The notes below the pieces were generated by a model, which saw nothing but the letters and a program-made list of their open reading frames with translations, did not search any database and had not been told where the DNA came from. The position numbers and the translations under genes were made by a program. Positions 58,701 through 64,000 of a DNA stretch of 64,000 nt are shown here, in pieces. Source of the DNA: Axinella damicornis (taxonomy: Eukaryota > Porifera > Demospongiae > Axinellida > Axinellidae); NCBI GenBank assembly GCA_963931865.1, contig OZ007510.1, positions 2,326,472-2,390,471 on the forward strand, given 5' to 3'. Position 1 is the first letter of the stretch; each line of letters begins with the position of its first letter.

Positions 58701-61235
58701 AGGCCCTTTAGTTTGGGCACGTGTGCATTATCACAACTTTAAGCTTACGGGAGATCCTCTAGTTTGGACGCTTCATGTTTGGGGTCCAGAAGGTCATAGC
58801 CACTTTCATTGTATATCTCCAGGTAGGAGATGTGTGTGGTGTAGATGGTGCCGGCACACTGAGGGAGGAAGGAGAGGGCGGGGAGACCTTCACATCCAGC
58901 TTTTATCACAAGTAATAAGCTGAGTGAGAAGGCCTGCATTGGAACAAGGCTACATTGGTACATGCAGCAGGTAGTTGTAGGCACAAGGATAATGACTGGC
59001 ACAGCACATCATATACTGATATTTTCCAAAGAAACTACGAGTCAAGCCAACCAGTTATAAGATCAAGGTGGTAGTAGACTCGTTTTCAGAGGCCTTATAC
59101 AGGGGACATGATGGACATTATGTGGCACAAGTTTATTTACACCAGGAGACAGAGTGTGCACATGGCTGGCAATGCAATTGAGCACCTTTAAATACAAAAC
59201 AAACCTCACAGCTTGCAGGAAAGTCGTAATTACAAGATTCTGACTACATTGTTCTGATGGGCGTGGTGCACTGACCCAAACTGTGCTGAAACTCACCTTG
59301 CTGGTATAGTTATGAGTGCTTTTGTCTTCCCATTGGCCGTCATTGCTCAAGCACTTTCTTCGACTCATGTACTCACCAGGATAATACAATGGAGACTGAC
59401 ATGCTATCTACTATCATCCGTCTGTACCTTCTGGTACTGCTGGAAGAGGTACGAGAGCGTCCTGGGGATGATTCCTCTGTCTGCGTAACGTTCTGCTCCC
59501 CCAGTGATTGTGAATGTCTTGCCAGAGCCAGTCTGATGGGGGAAGAGATAGAAGTAGATTGATATGTGATGTGCAAGTCCAGCCTCAAATTCAACTTCTT
59601 CTATCTTCATTATGCCGATGTCCATTGGTGGGTGGGGCCTCAGTATAGTGCCTCTGACACCAGCACAGGCTATATAGGTAACTGTGTTCCCTAACAAGGT
59701 GTTGCCCCACCCACTATCCTGGCCTAATTTCCTTTTATGTGGTCATTGGAATGCATTAAGTTCCTTGATCTGGTCATATTATGGCCTTTCCACCACCGCC
59801 TTTTCTGTCAGCTGTTGTAATAGCACTGGGCAGAAAGCAAACTTATACCTTGTCTCAGCGAAAAAGATATACTGTGAGTGTCTGTTATTCAGTTCCATTC
59901 TGACTACCCTATCAGAACATCCACGACATGTATCATGACTCATGATGTACAAATCATGCAAAAGTGTTACTGCACACTCAGTCTACAAACCAGAGCTTCC
60001 ATCAAAGCATGTAAAACTTTCTTACCTGGCCATAAGCGAAGATGGTCCCGTTGTAGCCTTCAAGACAGCTGCAGAGAAAAGGAAACAGTATCATTACTGC
60101 ATCTCAGAAATCCAGTCATAGCACCAGATTGTGATACACACAAGCCCCAAAACTAGCCTATGTATATAGTGCTGTGAAATTCAGCTATTGAATACATGTT
60201 GCATCGCTGATTCAGACTGCATCTACTTTCCTGCAGTGAAACTCCCTCTGGATAAGGAGCACATGCAGAGAGTGGAACTGAACAAGCGGAGGATAACCTC
60301 CAGTCTAGGAATAGTGCTCATCCGAGTCATCCCTCATATGATTGAGGGCAGAGTTGCAATTGATGAGAGGGGAATAGGCAAAGAATAGAAGCTCACTTAT
60401 CAATGACGCCGCGGCTGACCACCTCAAACACCTCATCCTGCTTGCTGTCCTGGTTGAACACACGGTTGAACCTGCAGGGGTGGGGGCACGACAGCAGGAG
60501 GAGCAGCCATTGTGTCTCCATTGATTTAGATTGTTTGTTACTTAAAACAAAGAGCTGGACTAGACAGTAGACAGAGAAGGGGAGAGGAGAGGGGGCTGAC
60601 CTGAAGGTATAGACCTCTTTCTTGTTGTTGACAAACCCGCTGACCTCAGAGCGTGGAACAGTGATGGCAACGCTATCCTCTGCCTCACCCAACTCATACA
60701 GCTAGGAGAAAGAGAGAGATAAGGAGAGACTGACCATCAGGACTGGTGGTTGCTACCCAAAGGCTCCCCCGGGATCTGGTGCTGTAGAAGGTACCATCAC
60801 TATGTTATTGAATACCACATGGCAACAAACCAATATTCCATGCAGAGGTGACCTGATTTTACAGTGCAATTTCTTTCTAGTGCAAGTAGTTCTCTTACTA
60901 GGTTGGCTGTTTTACAAAGGTGGCCTGCTTAGGTTGGTCTGCTCATGTAGGTTTGCAGTATGGCTGCAGTACCCACTTTTAGTATATGTGCCAACATAAA
61001 TAATAGAACTACATAGTATCATGTCTATGGTGCCAACACTCTTAAGTACAATGCTCATAAAATTGAGGTTGCCCTGAAATCCTACGGTATGTCTCATACA
61101 AATACTTATGAGTCTGTATTTTCCACCATTCCAAATTATAAGCTACCACCGCCCATCTAATGTTTAAGACCTTACTCCAACGGCCTTCTTGGTGGGTCGG
61201 ATCCGAGCAAATATTTTTATCCCAAACTTCACCAT
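43136..61235 (-). CDS. KIF6: KIF6-like kinesin, 25 exons
   Basis: Exons in transcript order: 61235-61176, 60701-60601, 60471-60397, 60068-60026, 59532-59428, 58858-58749, 58380-58298, 58075-58029, 57852-57734, 49749-49663, 49271-49192, 48878-48815, 48495-48409, 48145-48042, 47713-47608, 47307-47276, 46725-46525, 46225-45875, 45423-45327, 45239-45184, 45104-45054, 44698-44617, 44465-44330, 44027-43444, 43331-43136; about 1018 aa. N-terminal motor: MVKFGIKIFARIRP, P-loop GQTGSGKTFT, switch I STRSH, switch II LVDLAGSER. The neck and coiled coil (KNEAVLNEELDPKL, RVQELKEELAMATGEQ, VGGDMRKIQLCF, RLRDLLKQRDDEI, AEAKALGERV) and the tail (SIPLTGDSRADADIIAF) match KIF6 rather than other kinesins. It acts on microtubules, probably in cilia. 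Intron 9 (8 kb) splits DLAG from SER and holds three GT92 genes. The exon 16/17 phase is unresolved and exon 10 counts one base short of its frame, possibly a miscount. Confidence 0.92.
45453..45478. repeat. Poly-G tract
   Basis: 26 consecutive G in KIF6 intron 18, followed by GGAGAG repeats; on the transcribed strand it is poly-C. Confidence 0.9.
46951..46977. repeat. Near-perfect palindrome in KIF6 intron 16 (approximate position)
   Basis: Arms AGGAAATGGTGTC and GACACCATTTCCT with one base between, at about 46980-47010. No function assigned. Confidence 0.5.
47875..47928. repeat. (CATA)n microsatellite
   Basis: About 13 CATA units in KIF6 intron 14. Confidence 0.9.
48668..48701. mobile_element. 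Minimal 34-bp perfect palindrome of the AGCC family
   Basis: TAGCCTCGAACCCAGGC followed directly by its inverse, with no loop. It is the smallest member of the family in the window and differs by a reversed GAAC/GTTC core. Confidence 0.65.
50315..51835 (+). CDS. GT92 family glycosyltransferase, copy 2 (nested in KIF6 intron 9)
   Basis: 506-aa intronless type II membrane protein, start MERERHQFVAF aligned with copy 1. Signal anchor about residues 8-25. A Thr/Ser/Gln-rich stem about 40-145 (QQNPTMQYPTIHVTQH style), likely O-glycosylated. The catalytic domain has FSVAICCAPVYG, TEWLRYQKTIAADH and DLDEFF at about 386, plus the same Cys-rich CCGYQWCGSC segment. From about residue 145 on it is very similar to copy 1, and all family motifs are intact, so it is probably functional. 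It sits on the strand opposite KIF6. Confidence 0.9.
   Translation: MERERHQFVAFLVLSCLITTVGYMFYINSPRSYYASTSYVDQMYASQNDVQNLTIDTVQQNPTMQYPTIHVTQHSAQPSHTDIEQLSTTINSVQSIPTDAIQHSVTVDTIAIEHTSADSVSWTSQPASPTADNDSISAPSLPVSLTKVCTGYDGASRNFATKDLIVRAAYFDDRRRGRHRNTIVFLIEVRISVLKLNLIIGCAVGEHWTKKFEVHRLKLTGWVHHHHSELSHDTVFVDCFDLPVQNGSRAFVLYRRPKHNFITCVESERPVMIPAPHLPLARHQTFSVAICCAPVYGVPPLLTEWLRYQKTIAADHVHLIVEDSFVKAGGLDNKQLKQAMQEGFVTMDVWKPWLNKRQVYYHSQVLAHEDCIYRLRGTYDYVMLLDLDEFFTPRVVGQTKIHYYVEKCCGYQWCGSCHFHEYMYYPDCGLNGEAADDGNITRKLVSYKHLDQAAQGKSVHRSAAIVETGCQRGNEHIRGYRSIEFPLHLAYVAHIRKGKKPSKGKC
51911..52016. mobile_element. Foldback MITE with perfect 10-bp TSD
   Basis: Two 50-bp perfectly complementary arms (51911-51960 and 51966-52015) around TGAAA, flanked by GCAGAAAACA at 51901-51910 and 52017-52026. 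The perfection of the arms points to a young insertion, 75 bp after the GT92 copy 2 stop codon. Confidence 0.9.
52511..52678. repeat. 84-bp tandem duplication
   Basis: Two adjacent copies starting ATGGCTTTCTGTAGCGATAT, apparently identical. Followed by a 30-base poly-C tract (52695-52724). Confidence 0.9.
52695..52724. repeat. Poly-C tract
   Basis: 30 consecutive C between GT92 copies 2 and 3. Confidence 0.9.
53120..53275. repeat. 21-bp minisatellite (GAACCATTCGAACAGAAATTT)
   Basis: Six to seven imperfect units of about 21 bp built on TTCGAACAGAAA. It gives open frames of repeated FEQKFEP or its antisense; I regard these as repeat artefacts because no flanking gene context supports them. 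Confidence 0.75.
53899..55518 (+). CDS. GT92 family glycosyltransferase, copy 3 (nested in KIF6 intron 9)
   Basis: 539 aa from MEKERHWFAAS, the start that aligns with copies 2 and 4; an in-frame ATG at 53866 would add 11 residues. The signal anchor (FAASVVLSCLIIITY) lacks about 9 residues present in copy 4. The stem is the longest of the intact copies (QHGTTDGHPRPAPNAMLYST style, rich in Thr, Gln, His, Pro). The catalytic domain is intact with TEWLRYQRTIAADH, HEDCIYRL and DLDEFF at about 417. The Cys-rich loop has a two-residue insertion (CCANRWYLCGSC). Intronless and on the strand opposite KIF6. Substrate unknown. Confidence 0.88.
   Translation: MEKERHWFAASVVLSCLIIITYPWSYYARTSYADQMHISQKNVAVWQHPTTDSELPPVNGKQPSPAQHSLVDAIHQSTTDGGQHGTTDGHPRPAPNAMLYSTSDTMQHPTIRVTQQTPHNELSTTSTGQQLPTAIHHSSIDTSTVQHTSMSRSTQQPASPTVDNNGISAPSLPVSLTKVCTGYDGASLNFATKDLIVRAAYFDNRRRGRHRNTIVFLIEVRKSILKQNLVTGCATGEHRTRKFEVQRPKLTGWVHEHHPELSHDSVLVNCFNLPVQIGGRAFVLYKRSKHSLTTCVESERPVMIPAPHLASAQHHTFTVAICCAPVYGVPPLLTEWLRYQRTIAADHVHLIVEDSFVEAGGLDNKQLKQAMQEGFVTVDVWKPWLNKSQVFYHSQVLAHEDCIYRLRGTYDYVMLLDLDEFFTPRVVGQTKIHYYVNRCCANRWYLCGSCYFHEYMYYPDCGLNGEAADDGNITRKLVSYEYLDQPALGKSVHRSAAIVETGCHRGNEYLGGYRKFEFPLDLAYVAHIRKGKKPSTGKC
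55646..55722. mobile_element. Foldback MITE with perfect 10-bp TSD
   Basis: Arms AGCCTCGTTCCCAGGCTCC and the inverse around TTTTTGTCGCAACC, flanked by TGGTTACCCT at 55636-55645 and 55723-55732. It lies about 130 bp after GT92 copy 3. Confidence 0.88.
56427..57353 (+). pseudogene. GT92 copy 4, truncated before the catalytic site
   Basis: Starts MMETERHWFAAS with signal anchor and a long Thr/Gln/His-rich stem like copy 3. It follows the family to LPVQIGGRA, then departs and stops after 308 aa. The TEWLRYQ segment, HEDC motif and DLDEFF site are all missing, so it cannot be an active transferase. Relative to copies 2 and 3 it also has small in-frame insertions (AYSYFDN, VLRQRPK). Just downstream, 57410-57500 matches the 3' coding part of the family in inverted orientation. 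Confidence 0.85.
57354..57733. repeat. Rearranged GT92 3' debris
   Basis: 57410-57500, read on the minus strand, gives TGRQRGNKDIRGY, matching TGCQRGNEHIRGY of the intact copies. 57583-57685 matches in direct orientation the 3' flank of copy 1 (40921-41033: ACAACTTTGATGGACCC then GCTTACTGAGA). So a GT92 3' end was inverted between a truncated gene and its normal flank. Confidence 0.75.
58505..58614. mobile_element. AGCC-family foldback
   Basis: AGCCTCGTTCCCAGGCCTTC left arm with its near-inverse at the right, CAGCGTTTGTC inside. Lies in KIF6 intron 6. ATTCTCC occurs on both sides but offset, so no clean target duplication. Confidence 0.7.
59250..59370. repeat. Dispersed repeat, copy 3 (partial)
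   Basis: Shares with 15230-15320 the segment GCTGAAACTCACCTTG followed by GAG.GCTTTTGT and GGCCG.CATTGCTC. Lies in KIF6 intron 5. Confidence 0.6.
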
Positions 61236-61391
61236 TTCTCTGTGCAGTTCGCAGAGGATTTAAATTTGGTTCCAAATTCTAAATAATGCCCACTCGCAAT
61301 TATTAATTTAACCCTGTTAGGAAGAGGAACTAAGCCTGAGGATCTAGCTAGCTAGCTAGCTAGCTAGCTGCAGTACTGCCAGTAGCCGAAG
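61236..61391. promoter_or_regulatory. Divergent KIF6/CHP promoter
   Basis: 156 bp separate the KIF6 ATG (minus) and the CHP ATG (plus). It contains a (GCTA)n run at about 61346-61370. The spacing implies a shared bidirectional promoter. Confidence 0.55.
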
Positions 61392-63507
61392 ATGGGGAAC
61401 GTGAGCACGTTCCTAACGGACGATGACTACCATCAAATACACGAAGAAACTGGCTGTGAGTTTTGACTGTGGACTGTCATATGGAAAACTGGTCCAAGGG
61501 TTCTGCTCAGGCTGCTGCTTGAGCATGAGACCAGGGCTCTTCACAATATAAATGCCGCAGCAGTTTGTCTTTTGACAGTTACAGGTTGTGACCTAGCCTC
61601 GTTTCCAGGCCCATGCCATTTTCGGCTGCACGAGGAACTGTTCTTGTAACTGACAACAGTGCAGTCCTGGCAGCGAGGCTAGTTGCGACCTAGTCTGGCA
61701 AAGTCAGACCCTGGACTTAATGAGTAGAAGGTTATAGTCATTCCGGCTCTTATACATCTTGACCAAAGGGTAGTGCTGATTTCATGCAGTTGTACTGTTG
61801 GACCACTGGGAGTCCAGGGGATCAAAATTCAACTCTCTAGACATCTATGGCCCAATAGTACAATGTACCCCAAACTCAATGGACCAAGTACTTTCTGTGA
61901 CAGGACATTGTTTCTATACATGTTCCTCCTTTCTTGAAACTTGCAGTTTCTGAAAACCAGATCAGGCGGTTGTATTCCCGGTTCGCCCACCTAGACAAGA
62001 GGAGCAAGGGATACCTTGTGTAGGTGCACTCTAATCTCTATAGTCAATATGCTTCCTCTCATCTCCCAATATGTCACCTGTAATTGCTTGCTGCTGCTCA
62101 AGGGACTAGTCTATCGAGCTAGACCAAATTTCTCTCGCTCCGGAAGCGAGAGAATATTGGTCTAGCTCAATAGACTACTCAAGGGACTTGATCTGTAAGT
62201 GCATGGTGTCCCAAAGCTTGCATCTGACAGTTTTCCTCTTCCAAGCCTCTACCACTAAATTGCCAAATCAAATTCCTCCAAAATCAATGTGTGAATCCAA
62301 ATTAATATACATGTACATGTATCTTATGCGTACATATTACCGGGGGGTACTGTTCTTCAGCCGACAGGATCTGATGCTGATTCCAGAGTTGGCCGTCAAT
62401 CCACTAGGCTCAAGAATAATAGAGGCCTTCTTCTCTGATGAGTAAGTGAAGTATGAGTGACTTGCATGTCAAGTTATTGTTTCCATGCATGTGCAATCCA
62501 AATGTTCTTCCATCCCTCCCGTCTCCTTTCTCCCCTCTCACCTTCCTTCCTCTCCCTCCTCTCCCTCTTGATCCTCTCGTGTCTTTCTCCCCATTCCCTC
62601 TCTCTCCTTTCTCTCCCTCTCCTCTCCCTCCCCTCCCCTCCCCACCTTTCCCTTCCCTGCTCTCCCTCCTCCTCATTCCCCTCTTCAGGAAAGATCCCTC
62701 AGAGGTAGTCGAAACGATCAACTTCAGGCAGTTTGTGAGAACGCTGGCTCGCTTTAAGAGAGCCAAGGGCCATGAGCATGAGATGAACACCAAGGAGAAG
62801 AAGATAGAGTGTGAGCAGACCTGTTCTTGATGTGTGCTAGGGGCTCATGCTTGGCAATGGGTGCATACAGTTTGCTTGAATATGAACAGTGCTGGGGGGT
62901 TTCATACAGGATTGTAAACTTGGTGGTGGGGGGCAATCCAGACAGACCAGTAGGGCCACCTAGGGCTACATTCTACATTCTCAGTAGGTGTAACTGGAAG
63001 TGGTACTTCCTTGTTGTGTTTCTCCACCAACTGCTCCCCTCAGTTGTGTTCCGGGTGTATGACACTGACAAAGATGGTAAAATTTCAAAAGAAGACCTCA
63101 GATATGTGAGTTTATGAAAATAAGTAGGGTCAGGTTATTCTCTGCCCTCTCTCATGGCTTGGTAGTCACAATGGTAACAGACCACATGACACAGCGGTGA
63201 TGTGGTACACTAGACTGTGGCTATAATGTAATCAACACATGGTCTTCTACACAACGTTGCCTCCCAAAGCTTACAGGGGGAGGAGGGGGGGGGGGGCAAA
63301 ATATGACCAGCCAATGACCACATCAAAGAATATAGGTCACGAAAGGGGGGAGCGCCCAGGAACCCCCCTTTGGGGAAAACACTGCTTCTACATTTTGATC
63401 TTGCATACTTGTGACTGTGGAGTTTGCATTCCACCGCTGCACACACAGGTCTTGTCCTCCATGGTTGGCTTGCACATGCAACAGGACCAGGTCAGACTGT
63501 GTGTGTG

Positions 63508-63595
<88 letters not shown>

Positions 63596-63902
63596 CGTGC
63601 GTGCGTGCATGTGCGTGTGTGTGTGTGTGTGTGTGAGTGTGTGTGTATGTGTGTGTGCGTATGTGTGTGTGTGTGTGTGTGTGTGAGTGTGTGTGTGAGT
63701 GTGTGCGCGTGCGTGTGTGTGTGTGTGTGCGTGTCAGGCTGTGTGCATGTGTCTATGTACACACACATGCGGTTGGTGTGCACTGTCAAGTCATCATAGC
63801 TTGACATTATCACTGTTGCAGTTGAGTTCCATTGTCCACCGTACCATGAAGGAAGCTGATGAGGACAAAGACGACTTCATTGACTTTGAAGAATTTAAGA
63901 AG
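61392..63902 (+). CDS. CHP1: Calcineurin B homologous protein (CHP1-like), 3' end off window
   Basis: Seven exons join in frame: 61392-61455, 61947-62019, 62361-62441, 62689-62810, 63044-63105, 63449-63490, 63822-63902, giving 175 codons; the last roughly 20 residues lie beyond the window. MGNVST gives an N-myristoylation site (Gly2, Thr6). It continues with [14 protein letters not shown] (EF1, degenerate), [18 protein letters not shown] (EF2, degenerate), then two EF-hands with calcium-ligand residues: [12 protein letters not shown] (D instead of E at position 12) and [12 protein letters not shown]. This pattern fits CHP1/CHP2, myristoylated calcium sensors that bind Na+/H+ exchangers and inhibit calcineurin. 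It could be the ancestor of both CHP1 and CHP2. It diverges from the KIF6 start. Confidence 0.9.
61595..61681. mobile_element. Degenerate AGCC-family element with 10-bp TSD
   Basis: Ends AGCCTCGTTTCCAGG and CCTGGCAGCGAGGCTA; the interior is no longer a good hairpin. Flanks GTTGTGACCT (61585-61594) and GTTGCGACCT (61682-61691) agree at 9 of 10. In CHP intron 1. Confidence 0.78.
62107..62177. mobile_element. TAGTCTA...TAGACTA foldback with 10-bp TSD
   Basis: Hairpin arms TAGTCTATCGAGCTAGACC and inverse, inner arms CTCTCGCT / AGCGAGAG. CTCAAGGGAC repeats at 62097-62106 and 62178-62187. Same termini as 17185-17303. In CHP intron 2. Confidence 0.8.
63500..63745. repeat. (GT)n microsatellite in CHP intron 6
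   Basis: About 245 bp of GT repeats with scattered GA and GC steps, filling most of the intron between exons 6 and 7. Long open frames through it are artefacts. Confidence 0.93.
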
Positions 63903-64000
63903 GTATGTACCAGTGCTGTAGTCCATGCTGATCACACAGTTGACCACCAGCTTCGATTCTCCTGTTACGGTTCTGTGTTTCTGCATCAGCCTTGTCCCAA

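Noticed and set aside
63239..63813. Open frames of up to 186 codons on both strands
   Set aside because: They run through a GT microsatellite and read as VCVCVC or THTHTH; they lie in a CHP intron.

Overview
The window looks like nuclear DNA of an early-branching animal, most likely a demosponge. The genes are animal genes (APLF, a KIF6-type kinesin, calcineurin B homologous protein, a Bak-like Bcl-2 protein, sigma-class GST, GT92 glycosyltransferases), introns have GT-AG borders, and small foldback transposons and simple repeats fill the spaces. The sponge assignment is inference from gene style; no marker gene proves it. All exon borders were read by eye and joined by reading phase, so single-base errors are possible.

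Layout. 0-2.6 kb: foldback MITEs and a dead CR1/L2-like retrotransposon. 2.6-6.4 kb (-): an intronless gene for a secreted beta-helix ectodomain joined to a multipass membrane domain. 7.2-9.4 kb: DNA transposon remnants. 9.4-20.2 kb (+): a complete 11-exon APLF gene (about 504 aa) whose 6.3 kb fifth intron holds an intronless DNRLRE-domain gene on the other strand plus many transposon fragments. 21.3 kb (+): an intronless sigma-class GST. 22.0-22.4 kb: a decayed piece of the kinesin gene. 22.7-33.9 kb: a long TIR element, a recent duplication A-B-A'-C-B', and a long stretch with no gene I can name. 33.9-35.7 kb: a divergent pair, an unknown 159-aa ORF (-) and a Bcl-2 family gene (+). 37.6-38.8 kb: a MITE with a coding remnant and a second retrotransposon remnant.

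39.3-61.2 kb: a family of GT92 glycosyltransferase genes (+), one outside and three inside the longest intron of a 25-exon KIF6-like kinesin gene (-). The fourth GT92 copy is broken and followed by an inverted scrap of its own 3' end. 61.4 kb to the edge (+): a CHP1-like EF-hand gene that starts 156 bp from the kinesin start and runs off the window.

The genes do not form one pathway. APLF acts in double-strand break repair, KIF6 in cilia or microtubule transport, CHP in Na+/H+ exchange and calcium signalling, Bcl-2 in cell death, GT92 in Golgi glycosylation, GST in detoxification or prostanoid-type chemistry. The most useful patterns are genes nested in introns of other genes, short divergent promoters, and a MITE family with a reproducible 10-bp target duplication.
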